This document shows positions 18,271 through 26,845 of a DNA stretch of 64,000 nucleotides, piece by piece. The notes beneath the pieces were generated by a model. That model was given only the letters and a program-made list of their open reading frames with translations, was not told the origin of the DNA and ran no database searches. The DNA is from Rhodopirellula islandica (GTDB taxonomy: Bacteria; Planctomycetota; Planctomycetia; Pirellulales; Pirellulaceae). Within the stretch, counting starts at the first letter, position 1; each line of letters begins with the position of its first letter. The position numbers were made by a program, and so were the translations under genes. Location of the stretch: the NCBI RefSeq assembly GCF_001027925.1, contig NZ_LECT01000055.1, positions 113,855 to 177,854 of the forward strand. Direction: 5' to 3'.

Positions 18271-19715
18271 ACCGGCGTCGACTCGGCAACCAGGTTTTGA
18301 TCGACCTCGTTGCTGACGATGACGCCGTAATTGATTGCTCCCAACCAGCCACTCATGATGATTCCGACACTGCCCGCGTGGTACATCCCTTTGATCTGCT
18401 GCGGCAACGCCCGACTGACGCCCAGTCCTTCAAACTTGGTCCCAAAGCTGGCGCCCATTTCGTGTTGCGTGTAATGATGGAACGTCTTCGGCGTGGCCGC
18501 TTCCGCACGATCGATCTTGTTCCGCACCCCGGGGATGTACTTCTCAAGCGCATCGATCGTCGTCTCGACCAAATCCGCCTTGCTGGCTTCGTAGTCCGCT
18601 TCGCTCAAATCAGCCCAGTCCGACCAATTCGCATTGGTGCTGCTGACGATCGCGAAACGTTCTTTCGCTTTGTGCGGTCGAGTTCGCGGGTAATAGAAAC
18701 TGAATGTTCGCGATGTGATGTCACGACTGAGCAGCAGATCGGTTCGAAACTCCTTCGCCGTGCTGGTGAAAAACAAATCGCCGCTGGACTCATCAATCTC
18801 TTCCCCTGGCTTCAAAGCCATGTAGACCTGCGTGCTGCTGTTGTTCAGTCGCACCGCCTGGGCTTCTTCCACAAAGTTTTTGTCCAGCTTTTCAGGGCCC
18901 AACATCTTCAAGATCGTGGTCCGCAAATTCGCGTTGCTGACCACCGCCCGGCACTTGATCGAACGACCGTTCACTTTGACTCCCGAGACACGCGTGCCCT
19001 TGATCGGTGAGTCGGCGACTTCGATTTCTTCGACCGGACAATTGATGCGAATGTCGACCCCGTTGGACACCAGCTCCTTCTTCATCCGAGCGACCAAGTC
19101 GTCGGTGCCCCCTTCGTAGATGAAGACACCTTTGCTCATGAAGTTGCTGAACACGATCCCATACGTGATCGCGGGATCTTCCAACGTCGAACCGTTGGCG
19201 TACGTGATCGGCTCCATCAACAATCGGACCACATCGTCCCGTCCAGGAAAGAAACGATCGAACAACTGACGTGTCGTCGTCGCTTGATCGTCGTAGAAAT
19301 TCATCCCTCGGGCGGTGTCGAAGAACTCATTGACGGTCCCATGCTCGATCCCGAACTTGGTCGTCAACAACTTGGTGAAGTCCTCGCGATTGAACGTCGT
19401 TGTCAACGAGAACTGAGGGTTGTCGAACCGGATGTTCTTCAATTGAACGATTCGGTCGGCAATGTCGCGGCTCCAGTATCGCCGGCACGATTTGATCATC
19501 CCGTGCGGGAACCCGTGCAGGGAAACGTCAAAGGTGTGCCCACCAGGACGCAGGAACCAAGTCGCCAAACCCCCGAGTTTGTAGTGCTGTTCCAGCAACA
19601 ACACCCGGTGCCCGGCCCGGCCGAGAATGTTGGCCGAAGTCATCCCCGCCAATCCGCTGCCGATCACGACCACATCGTACTCGTCGGCGGCTCCCTTCAA
19701 AAAATCCTTTGCCAT
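18267..19715 (-). CDS. CrtI/CrtISO-type FAD-dependent oxidoreductase
   Basis: About 482 residues. The N-terminus has the dinucleotide-binding motif [18 protein letters not shown] (residues about 15-32) followed by the acidic strand end LLLEQ, as in phytoene desaturase and carotenoid/retinol isomerase-like flavoproteins. The C-terminus [14 protein letters not shown] is the matching FAD-contact region. It probably desaturates, isomerises or saturates a polyisoprenoid or similar lipid. ATG 19715 was chosen because the frame upstream is a poor, Cys/Trp-rich extension. It is the first gene of an overlapping operon with an ABC exporter, which suggests that a modified lipid or pigment is exported; inference only. 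Confidence 0.85.
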   Translation of the reverse strand: MAKDFLKGAADEYDVVVIGSGLAGMTSANILGRAGHRVLLLEQHYKLGGLATWFLRPGGHTFDVSLHGFPHGMIKSCRRYWSRDIADRIVQLKNIRFDNPQFSLTTTFNREDFTKLLTTKFGIEHGTVNEFFDTARGMNFYDDQATTTRQLFDRFFPGRDDVVRLLMEPITYANGSTLEDPAITYGIVFSNFMSKGVFIYEGGTDDLVARMKKELVSNGVDIRINCPVEEIEVADSPIKGTRVSGVKVNGRSIKCRAVVSNANLRTTILKMLGPEKLDKNFVEEAQAVRLNNSSTQVYMALKPGEEIDESSGDLFFTSTAKEFRTDLLLSRDITSRTFSFYYPRTRPHKAKERFAIVSSTNANWSDWADLSEADYEASKADLVETTIDALEKYIPGVRNKIDRAEAATPKTFHHYTQHEMGASFGTKFEGLGVSRALPQQIKGMYHAGSVGIIMSGWLGAINYGVIVSNEVDQNLVAESTPV

Positions 19716-19797
19716 GGCTGGGGTCTTTGGTCTCGCGAAAAGCTTTGTGAACTGATTTGTAAATTGAATGGACGACGGGGTCCCCACGACCGCTTGC

Positions 19798-20478
19798 TCA
19801 GCGTGCCACGGGCTGCAATTCGGCGTACACACCGATTTGGTCAGTGTTGACGGGTTTGTCGCCGGACAACAACAGCGATTCCGTGCCCACCAACCACCGG
19901 TCGTCCAGTATCCGCAAGGACTGGCCAATCGGCAACGTCAGCATCGAACCCGCCACCCCCGTGGAAATCACGTCGTGAGAAGCACGAAAGATCGCCGTGT
20001 GAGCCTCCGGCAACGTCGTGCCCATCCGCCGCACCCCGCCGGAATCTCGCACCAGTGTAGAGATTTTCCAACGTTCGTCGCGGGGATCTTCCGCAATCCG
20101 GACCGTGATCACCGATTCACCAGGCCGAACCGCGATCATCGAGTACCAATCGGGCTGCGTTTTCCCCTTCGGCAACCACGTGCTGTAGGCCAACCGGTAG
20201 TCCCAATCGGAACCTTCCGGCACACGAACCCGAAAAACGTAGTTCAGCGGCTGCTCAGACGGACTCCGAATCGCCGCGACCAAATCATCCTCGGTGGGTG
20301 ACAAATACCCCGATTCCGCTCGCAGTGCCGCCAAAGCCGATTCCGCTTTCCGCAATCGCAGAATCGACACCACATTGCCCAGCACCAACGCAATCATCGT
20401 GATCGCGACCAACAACTGCCAAAGAGAAAATCGCCCGCGGCGGCTTGGCAACGGACGCGAATCGATATTCTCATTCAT
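19798..20478 (-). CDS. membrane-anchored protein with planctomycete FSLWQLL anchor
   Basis: About 226 residues: a short basic head ending [12 protein letters not shown], one membrane segment (about residues 20-40, [14 protein letters not shown]), a short coiled coil ([14 protein letters not shown]), then a soluble domain of unknown function. The [19 protein letters not shown] pattern recurs in many planctomycete proteins with a single N-terminal anchor. The start was placed at ATG 20478 (MNENIDSRP); the frame continues to 20589 but the added residues look non-coding. Confidence 0.6.
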   Translation of the reverse strand: MNENIDSRPLPSRRGRFSLWQLLVAITMIALVLGNVVSILRLRKAESALAALRAESGYLSPTEDDLVAAIRSPSEQPLNYVFRVRVPEGSDWDYRLAYSTWLPKGKTQPDWYSMIAVRPGESVITVRIAEDPRDERWKISTLVRDSGGVRRMGTTLPEAHTAIFRASHDVISTGVAGSMLTLPIGQSLRILDDRWLVGTESLLLSGDKPVNTDQIGVYAELQPVAR

Positions 20479-20999
20479 CGGCGTTCGGCAATGCAGCGGG
20501 TTGAAAGGCGAAGAACTGGCCGTCGGATCGGTTCCAACAGAGTAGCGTTTCGCAAACCCGCCATCAGCCACTTCCGAACTCAGTGTCATCCAACTTCCGA
20601 GGTCGTGCAGTTTCTAAATGCTGTGTTCGTCACATCTTGCGAACCCCGACCGCGCAGAGGTCGTGCACTTTTCTGGCGCTGCGTTTTGGCGGGTTTCTGC
20701 ATTTGCGCACCTCTCCTGAAACGAAGTTTTGGGGGGGAGGTCGAGCGACGCCGTTCAGGCGTACGTGAGGGAGGGGGCCGGCATGGGAAGCGGCGCGGAT
20801 GGCCCTCCCCCGGAAAGCGAGCGTTCAGCGAGATAGGACAGCACCACGCGCCCAAACCGCTCGAGTCCGCCATCACAACGGCTTGCGCTGGAACGCCCCA
20901 CTCTGGTCGAGCCTCCCCATGCGTCTCTGCGCCCTGGCGTCTCTGCGTCAAAATCGTTCCGACACTCGGCCTTGCCCGACTCGCTCGCCCCGGACGAAG
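20479..20999. other. intergenic region with repeat debris and a gene remnant
   Basis: About 520 bp with no intact gene, directly left of the IS element. It contains a G-run (about 20731-20740), the CGTCTCTGCGCCCTGGCGTCTCTGCG near-repeat (about 20920-20950), and the remnant described at 20832-20889. It appears to be a landing zone for degraded DNA. Confidence 0.5.
20832..20889 (-). pseudogene. frameshifted fragment of an Old Yellow Enzyme gene
   Basis: This 58-bp stretch aligns with 23333-23399 inside the intact oxidoreductase gene over its whole length, with a 9-bp deletion and a 1-bp deletion. On the minus strand it reads AQAVVMADSSGLG, then after the frameshift GRVVLSYL, against AQAVVKAGMVDSIGLG and GRMVLSYPDLP in the intact protein. 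It is too short to encode anything. It is either the leftover of a second gene copy or a copied fragment. The IS element lies between the two. Confidence 0.6.
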
Positions 21000-21002
21000 A
21001 AA

Positions 21003-21054
21003 AGGGGACGGGGGTCATAAGTAGACGTATAACCCCAACAATGACCCCCGTCCC
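21003..21054. repeat. hairpin in the IS left end
   Basis: A near-perfect inverted repeat, GGGACGGGGGTCAT against ATGACCCCCGTCCC, with about 20 nt between the arms. It is found only at the left end of the element and lies just beyond the transposase stop codon, so it could end transposase transcription or block read-in from outside. Confidence 0.75.
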
Positions 21055-21073
21055 GAATGGCACTGACGGAAGC

Positions 21074-22498
21074 CTAAGCTGCTGTGGCGTAAAGGTTTCG
21101 GTTGGGATCACGGGGTTGCTGCATCAGTTTGTATTGCTTGGGTCGACGCTTCAATTCGCGTGGCTCGCTGCGGCCAGGTCGATTTCCAACGGAAAGTTCT
21201 GAGATGGTTTTGAGCATCGAACTCCATTGTTTGTCAGGTTCGCCGGAGCCCAATCTCAGGTAGTTTCCATAGTCTTCCAGAGACTGCATCGCACCGGTGA
21301 AACTGAGCTTCGACGGGCAGCGATCAAAGCGAAGCGATGCCGCTAAAATAGCCGAGCGAACTAGGTTGTATCCAATCATGTGGGCATGAATTTCTTTGCG
21401 GATGCTCGATGTTTTTTTGCAGCGAAGGTGATCCATTTGCATCTGTGTCTTGAGCGACCGAATGTGCAACTCAACGAGCCAACGACGATGATAGAGTTCC
21501 GCCAACTCTTCGGCGGTGTAAACTTCGGCATCAAGCAAAGTGGTTGCCAAGGTGATCTCACGAACTCGAAATCCCTTTTGCTCGATCTTGTACTTCAAGT
21601 GCCGCACAAAGATCGAACTTGGAAATTGGTCGTATTCTTCTTGACTCATCCAATACGGACGGTGCGGTTTTTGATAGACGACTAATTGGTCGAGATGCCC
21701 CTGACGAAGACCGCGCCGGAAATCGACTTTGCGTTTGTGATGCACGCGAGCGACCAAGTCGATACCACGCATCTCCGAAGCGGCCAGCAACCAAAACGTG
21801 GCGTAGTATCGGTCCGCCAGCAGGATTCGACCCGGCAAAATGCGGTCTAGAATGGATCGCAGCAACGATGTCTCGCCGGTCTGCTTGCCCTGATAAGCAG
21901 ACAGAGCAAGATGATTGATCGCTCCGGTCGCCAGCGAGAAAACACCGATCATGCGGGCGATGGGAAATCCGCACCCCGGCTTCTGGTTGGCGATTTGAGG
22001 GTACTCTTTCTGATTGGTCGCAGTATCGGCCATCGTGACCGTCCAACCGTCAACCATTTCGACGACCCGGTCATGGAACAACCAAGTGCGATCGGTTGCG
22101 GCATCAATCGTCTCGGCTGTCCAAGCAAGCAGTTTCTCAAACAGGACTTCGGGAAGTCGACTGCGAGCCTTGCAATACGCCCCGGTGTCGTCGTCAACCC
22201 TTGTCATTGAATTGGCGATGCGCCAGTTGTTAAATCGAGTGACCGCTTGCTGGCACCCATGGTCTTTGGAGAGGACCTGCGTGATGAACAACCAGACGAC
22301 CACGGCGGGGTTGTAGTCACTGTCTCGAAATTGATGCCCGATCTCTTGGCAGATTTCATTGACCTTGGGATTGGGCGTGAGGAATTCAGTGCACAGCCTC
22401 TTGGCCGCTTCGACTTTGCTTTGAACTTCGGTTGGGTTGTTGATATCTTGCGTGTGCACGGTGAGTCCTCCTGGATGGATGATGTTGACACTCACCAT
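21074..22498 (-). CDS. IS4-family transposase
   Basis: A 474-residue transposase. DGWTV (residue about 150) gives the first acidic residue of the DDE triad, LLADRYYATFWLLAA (about 245) the second, and YHRRWLVELHIRSLKTQMQMDHL (about 340) the Y(2)R(3)E(6)K signature with the catalytic glutamate, all typical of IS4. The frame is intact and its stop lies within the left inverted repeat block, so the element looks functional. Confidence 0.93.
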   Translation of the reverse strand: MVSVNIIHPGGLTVHTQDINNPTEVQSKVEAAKRLCTEFLTPNPKVNEICQEIGHQFRDSDYNPAVVVWLFITQVLSKDHGCQQAVTRFNNWRIANSMTRVDDDTGAYCKARSRLPEVLFEKLLAWTAETIDAATDRTWLFHDRVVEMVDGWTVTMADTATNQKEYPQIANQKPGCGFPIARMIGVFSLATGAINHLALSAYQGKQTGETSLLRSILDRILPGRILLADRYYATFWLLAASEMRGIDLVARVHHKRKVDFRRGLRQGHLDQLVVYQKPHRPYWMSQEEYDQFPSSIFVRHLKYKIEQKGFRVREITLATTLLDAEVYTAEELAELYHRRWLVELHIRSLKTQMQMDHLRCKKTSSIRKEIHAHMIGYNLVRSAILAASLRFDRCPSKLSFTGAMQSLEDYGNYLRLGSGEPDKQWSSMLKTISELSVGNRPGRSEPRELKRRPKQYKLMQQPRDPNRNLYATAA

Positions 22499-22567
22499 TT
22501 CAGCGAGGTTTCACCGTGCTTTCAAATGCAAAATCGGACCACGATTTGCTGTAACCTTCGTGGAAAC

Positions 22568-22597
22568 ATTGCTAGCACTACCAGCAGTGCTAGCAAT
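22568..22597. promoter_or_regulatory. perfect palindrome upstream of the transposase
   Basis: ATTGCTAGCACT (22568-22579) and AGTGCTAGCAAT (22586-22597) form a perfect 12-bp stem with a 6-nt loop, 70 bp upstream of the transposase start and inside the IS. It could be an operator, a binding site for the transposase, or a terminator that shields the gene from outside transcription. Confidence 0.6.
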
Positions 22598-22662
22598 CGC
22601 CGTGAAGCACTAGATGTAGTGATCCAGGCTTCTGTCAGTGCCATTCACCCCCGTCCCCTTTT

Positions 22663-23144
22663 CTCGCCCGTCGGGGTGATGCAAGCAAATTCTGCGACTC
22701 CGCTTGGGAAAAACAAGCAGAATCCCCTTGCCCGACGTCAATCCTGCGGGCCAGGTTGGCTGCTCGGTTGAAAGGACGGACTCGGTTCGAAAGTGGGGAG
22801 CGCAACACAGAGAAGAACAGCGTGGGGCAGGCCGCTGGTTTCGCTTCGGATCGCAATGCAAAGGGAGTTGAAGATGGCGACGTTTTCAAAATCGGCTCGG
22901 GCGGAACAGAATCGTTCGTGTAAGCCCCGTTTCGATTGCGATTGCGATTGCGATTGCGAGCACGTACTTAAGAGAGGTTGTCAGACGCCAAGCACCCAAT
23001 GACTGCCAGCCCATTGCTCTGTCGCCCCATTCGGGGCTTCTGATCTTGCAAGAGGCATGCTTCCGGGGCCTGGCGGCCCAGGAGTAGCGATGGGGTGCGT
23101 TCATGCCGAGGGAGGGCGTCTGTCGGCTACGGGTCCGGTGAGCT
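22663..23144. other. intergenic region right of the IS
   Basis: About 480 bp without a credible gene. It holds a short tandem repeat of CGATTG (four perfect units, 22933-22956) and small G/C hairpins around 23028-23075. It separates the IS from the 3' end of the oxidoreductase gene. Confidence 0.5.
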
Positions 23145-24575
23145 TTATGCCTGCAACGCTTTCTTCAGCTCGTTGAGCTGCTTGCGTTCTTCGCGTTTTT
23201 TGTAGAACGGGTCCAAAGGATAGCAACCACTGATGATTCCATTCCGGGGGGCGGTCGTGCAGTCGCTGAACGTCCGACAGACCTTTTTGCGTTGCCACAC
23301 GGATCCGGCTGTCACATCGGCGGGCAAATCCGGATAGGACAACACCATGCGTCCCAAACCGATCGAGTCCACCATGCCGGCTTTCACGACGGCTTGTGCC
23401 ACGTTGGGCAAGTAGTCCTGCAGGTACGTGTAGCCCGACCCAATGAACACCATGTTGGAATGACGCTTCTTCATCTCCGCCACCGCTTCGATTTGGCGGG
23501 CGACACCGGCCAACGGATCCTCTGGCGGCGTGTAGCCATCACTCGGCGGGAAGAACGCGGGGCGTTGCAGGTGCGGCGTGCTGTAGGGACTCCCCGCCGT
23601 CGTGCAAACCATCCGGATGCCAATCTCATGCATCAAATCTATCAGCTTGGAGGTCTCGGTCATGTCGATCGTCAAACCGTCCTCACCTCCACCAAACACC
23701 TTGTTGGGTTCGCCGCCAGGCTCAGGCTCGCCAACACGATCCGCCCCCGGATGGAACGGTAGAAAATCGAACAAACTCAACCGAACGCCGACTTGCAGAT
23801 CGTTCGTGGCCGCTTGGATCCCTGAAACAATGTCGCGTAAGAACCGCGTGCGATTCTCAAAGCTGCCGCCAAACTTGCCCGTTCGTTCGCGGCCAGCGAG
23901 CAACTCGTGGCCCAAGTACCCATGACAATGCTTGACATCGACGAAGCGATACCCCGCCTTCTCAGCTCGAACTGCCGCCGCGATGAAGTCATCGATCAAC
24001 GTTGCCAATTCGTCATCGCTGAAGATCGCCGAGTCATCCGTGATTTTGACGCGACGATCCAAGACCACATTTCGCTGCACCGTGCGGGGCTCGGTCACGG
24101 ATTTGATATTCGGTCGTGCGAATCGCCCCGAGTGAGTCAACTGCAAGCCGATCAACAGGTCATCACTGCGACCAAAGTGAGACTCATGTTCGTCGACCAA
24201 GTCTTGCCGCAAGGACGCGATTGCGGAAAGGTTCTTTTCAGTCAGCAGCAACTGATTCGGGTTGGCGCGGCCATCATGCCGAACCGCGACCGCTTCGCCG
24301 CCCCACATCAATTTGGCACCGCTCAGCCCAAAGTTCCGCCACCGTCGCCGCGTCAGATCCGTTGGCAAACCATCCGTGGTTCCGTCCCAGCCTTCCATTG
24401 GCAAGATGCACCAGCGGTTCCCAACGGTTTGACCATGGACCTCAAACGATTGAGCGAGCGGAGACTCCTCCCCCGATTCGACGTCTGCATCGGAAGGCAT
24501 CTCAATCTGATTGTCCCGCAAGTGCGCAACAAAGTCGTCGTGGGTCTTCAGCGAGGCGACGCGTGGGTAGGCCAT
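23145..24575 (-). CDS. NADH:flavin oxidoreductase, Old Yellow Enzyme family
   Basis: A 476-residue FMN-dependent TIM-barrel oxidoreductase. Visible family traits are NRWCILPMEGWDG at the first strand, LQLTHSGRFARPN (substrate-side histidine), FVDVKHCHGYLGHELL, and RERTGKFGGSFENRTRFL. A C-terminal cysteine group (about residues 425-445: CRTFSDCTTAPRNGIISGC) recalls the Fe-S motif of 2,4-dienoyl-CoA reductase types, but the C-terminal NAD domain of those enzymes is missing. It probably reduces an activated C=C bond. It lies in tandem with DHDPS-like and RidA genes. Confidence 0.85.
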   Translation of the reverse strand: MAYPRVASLKTHDDFVAHLRDNQIEMPSDADVESGEESPLAQSFEVHGQTVGNRWCILPMEGWDGTTDGLPTDLTRRRWRNFGLSGAKLMWGGEAVAVRHDGRANPNQLLLTEKNLSAIASLRQDLVDEHESHFGRSDDLLIGLQLTHSGRFARPNIKSVTEPRTVQRNVVLDRRVKITDDSAIFSDDELATLIDDFIAAAVRAEKAGYRFVDVKHCHGYLGHELLAGRERTGKFGGSFENRTRFLRDIVSGIQAATNDLQVGVRLSLFDFLPFHPGADRVGEPEPGGEPNKVFGGGEDGLTIDMTETSKLIDLMHEIGIRMVCTTAGSPYSTPHLQRPAFFPPSDGYTPPEDPLAGVARQIEAVAEMKKRHSNMVFIGSGYTYLQDYLPNVAQAVVKAGMVDSIGLGRMVLSYPDLPADVTAGSVWQRKKVCRTFSDCTTAPRNGIISGCYPLDPFYKKREERKQLNELKKALQA

Positions 24576-24739
24576 GGAAACAATTCAATCGAGAAAAAGT
24601 GAGAAGGGTGCCGGATCTTAGCGGCGGTCGTTCCAGCCGACTTCGAGCCGTGGGGCGATCAATTCGTTTTAGCGGAGTGGCGCAAGCCGCCCGGTGCTTC
24701 ACCGCAGGGCTCGCGTCCTTCCGCCATTCAGTTCGAAGT

Positions 24740-25705
24740 TCACAAGTACGCGGCGAGATCCTGCGAAATCAGGTCCAAGATCGCTTGATCGCTGGCCGGG
24801 CGCTCCGGGCTGCCGGGATAAGTCTGACTGCTCGCGATCTTGCCGCGTGAATGCAGGAACATCGCGGCAGAGTGCTTGTAGGCGGGCACCGGGGCACGAA
24901 ACGCAAACGCGCCGAGGTACTGCAACAAATCGTTCAGTCCGTAAAACCGCGGGTCGTCGTTTTGCCACATCGCATCGCGAATCGCGAACTCCGCGGGACA
25001 AAACGTGGACAACCCCAGCAGGTAATCACTGCCGTACATCACCATGTCGATGGCCAAGTCATTGCCGGTCAACACCTTGAAGTCCGGCCGAACACGATCC
25101 CGCAATTCCAAACGTTGCCATTCCAAAATTCGATCCAGCGACGAATGCTTGGCTCCCAAGCAGTTGCCGATCCCCATCAATCGCTCATACAGCGACAACG
25201 AGTAGATTTTTCCAAACGGAGCGAACATGGTTCCCAGCTCAAAGGCGTAGAACTGCTCACATTCGGACGCCAGCTTCGCATAGGCGTCCAAGATGGAATC
25301 GTCATCGCCCCAGGTCAGCCCAAAGGATTGAAACAGAATCGGCGTCCCGTTGTGACGTTGGACTTGCTCGATTCCACGGCGATACGCTTCCCCATTGAAG
25401 TCGTCTCCCTCGTGGTCGCCGACAAACACCCCGCCCAGGTAAGCGCGATCCTTGGCGATCGCGGCGGTCAGCGACAGGGCTTCTTCACGAATTTCATCCG
25501 AAATCAAATTCGCGTAACCGGTGTCCATGTTGACGGCCGGTGTCAGCCCCGCGTCCAGCGTCGCCACGACGTGGGATTCAAACCCATCCCAATCAATCTT
25601 GCCACCGGGTGCGATCGGCAACAAAATGGCCGACATCCCGGTGATTTTTCGATTGCGGATGGGTTGTGGAGCGGGCGACGATTCAGGTTCCGTGGTGTTG
25701 TTCAT
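24740..25705 (-). CDS. dihydrodipicolinate synthase-family aldolase/lyase
   Basis: A 321-residue protein of the DapA/NanA TIM-barrel family. It begins ITGMSAILLPIAPGGKIDWDGFESHV, as in DapA, and has a candidate Schiff-base lysine in CLGAKHSSLD (about residue 190). The GTTGE-type substrate loop of true DapA is replaced by NMDTGYA, so lysine biosynthesis is unlikely; a sugar-acid or keto-acid aldolase/dehydratase is more probable. Same strand as the flavin oxidoreductase and RidA genes, with 84-164 bp gaps. Confidence 0.8.
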   Translation of the reverse strand: MNNTTEPESSPAPQPIRNRKITGMSAILLPIAPGGKIDWDGFESHVVATLDAGLTPAVNMDTGYANLISDEIREEALSLTAAIAKDRAYLGGVFVGDHEGDDFNGEAYRRGIEQVQRHNGTPILFQSFGLTWGDDDSILDAYAKLASECEQFYAFELGTMFAPFGKIYSLSLYERLMGIGNCLGAKHSSLDRILEWQRLELRDRVRPDFKVLTGNDLAIDMVMYGSDYLLGLSTFCPAEFAIRDAMWQNDDPRFYGLNDLLQYLGAFAFRAPVPAYKHSAAMFLHSRGKIASSQTYPGSPERPASDQAILDLISQDLAAYL

Positions 25706-25789
25706 GGCCGAATCCTAGCGACGACTCACCGCCGCGTCTTGGAAATTCGGGTGAAACCAGGACTATGCAATTCGGGCAAATCCCCCGAA

Positions 25790-26254
25790 TCACGCCTTCA
25801 CTTCGAAAATCGCTTCGATTTCCACTGCGATTCCGCCTGGCAACGCATTGGTCCCGATGGCACTGCGAGCGGCCACGCCCACCTCTTCGCCAAACACATC
25901 GCGAAACAATTCGCTGCATCCATTGATCACAGCAGGTTGATCTTCAAACGAGTCGGTGCACCGCACCAACCCCAACAACTTGACCAATCGCGAAACCTTG
26001 TCGAGCGATCCGAGGTGTTCGCGGAGCGTGGCGAGCATGCCCAAACCGGTTTGGCGAGCGGCGTCGTAACCAACTTCCACGTCCATGTCCAAACCGAGAC
26101 GACCGGTGATCAGCGTTTTGTCGCTTTTCAAGGGACCGTGACCCGACAAGTAAACCATGTTGCCAACTTGGACAATCGGCTTGTAAACGCCCATCGGCTT
26201 GGGAGCAGGTGGCAACTCGAGTTTCAGTTCATCAATGCGCGCGTCGTAAGACAT
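25790..26254 (-). CDS. RidA/YjgF/UK114 family protein
   Basis: A 154-residue protein, slightly longer than typical RidA (about 130). GNMVYLSGHGP near residue 31 and the C-terminal ARSAIGTNALPGGIAVEIEAIFEV show the family, including the arginine that binds the substrate carboxylate. RidA proteins hydrolyse reactive enamine/imine intermediates such as 2-aminoacrylate. First gene of a same-strand set with the DapA-like and Old Yellow Enzyme genes, where it might detoxify an imine product. Confidence 0.9.
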   Translation of the reverse strand: MSYDARIDELKLELPPAPKPMGVYKPIVQVGNMVYLSGHGPLKSDKTLITGRLGLDMDVEVGYDAARQTGLGMLATLREHLGSLDKVSRLVKLLGLVRCTDSFEDQPAVINGCSELFRDVFGEEVGVAARSAIGTNALPGGIAVEIEAIFEVKA

Positions 26255-26434
26255 GGATTTCGTCGTGGGGTCGAAGGAGCAGGGTGGTCAAAATTCAGAA
26301 TCGAACGCCAAGCATTCGCACCTCTAAGATGACGAGTCTTCCGCTCCCTTCCAAGATGACGTGCGGGCAACAATTTCCGACACCCTCGACAATGCTCTCG
26401 CGTCGGATCGAGAAAAGCGTCTACCCGATCCATC

Positions 26435-26455
26435 GTAGGCCAGGTTCCACCTGGC
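26435..26455. repeat. single copy of GTAGGCCAGGT palindrome
   Basis: GTAGGCCAGGT, 3 nt, ACCTGGC. This is the left arm of the two-armed repeat found at 33455, 40366 and 54745, here without its partner arm. Confidence 0.85.
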
Positions 26456-26598
26456 AGGGCAATTCGACGGCAAATATCGGACTGGAGAAATCACGCTGAA
26501 ACGCCTTTAACCAAACACGCAACCAGTTAGAGACAACTGTTCGCCCCCTGCTTCCGGGGACCCTGGCGTCGGAACGCGTGAGCAACAAGTGACGATGT

Positions 26599-26727
26599 TA
26601 AGCAGGTCGGCAGGAGTCTTTCGGCATTTGGACTGTTTCGGTAAGCGTCGTTGCTCCCACGTACAACCGGGGCTAACGCCCAAACGGCTCACATGATGAT
26701 GCCCGATCATTCCTGCCGACCTGCTTA
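26599..26727. mobile_element. MITE copy 1 (129 bp)
   Basis: A 129-bp element with perfect 17-bp terminal inverted repeats (TAAGCAGGTCGGCAGGA and its reverse complement). It is too short to code. A second, roughly 80% identical copy in the same orientation lies at 27790-27915, directly after the next gene. The core includes GGCTAACGCCCAAACGGC. Confidence 0.88.
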
Positions 26728-26745
26728 GCTTTCACACTTCCATGT

Positions 26746-26751
26746 TATAAT
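26746..26751 (+). promoter_or_regulatory. candidate -10 box
   Basis: A perfect TATAAT, rare in this GC-rich window, 95 bp upstream of the chosen ATG (26846). The -35 position (around 26723-26728) falls on the right end of MITE copy 1 and matches TTGACA poorly, so the MITE may supply part of the promoter. Confidence 0.4.
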
Positions 26752-26845
26752 TTGAGAGCCTGTTGAGCGTGATTCGTCGAAGGCAAATGTTGCTAGAATG
26801 CGGGGACCGTTTTTGTATTTGACGCACATCCGTGATGGATCTGAA

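Larger units (their letters stand above)
21000..22662. mobile_element. IS4-type insertion sequence
   Basis: A 1.66-kb element with one transposase gene. Both ends carry AAAAGGGGACGGGGGT followed by GAATGGCACTGACnGAAGCCT in inverted orientation. The left end has an extra stretch of about 37 bp between these blocks that forms a hairpin (GGGACGGGGGTCAT / ATGACCCCCGTCCC). I could not identify a target-site duplication. Ends are set by the inverted repeats and may be off by a few bases. Confidence 0.85.
26255..26845. other. divergent intergenic region with two repeat types
   Basis: A 590-bp region without a credible gene, between ridA and the secreted LAGLIDADG-like gene. It carries one copy of the GGCCAGGT/ACCTGGC palindrome (26435-26455), a MITE (26599-26727) and a probable promoter (TATAAT at 26746-26751). 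Confidence 0.6.

Noticed and set aside
22933..22956. CGATTG tandem repeat as CRISPR or replication iteron
   Set aside because: Only four units of 6 bp without spacers, no neighbouring cas or rep gene; a simple microsatellite.
24851..26332. 493-codon open frame on the plus strand
   Set aside because: Antisense to the DapA-like and RidA genes; no recognisable domain.
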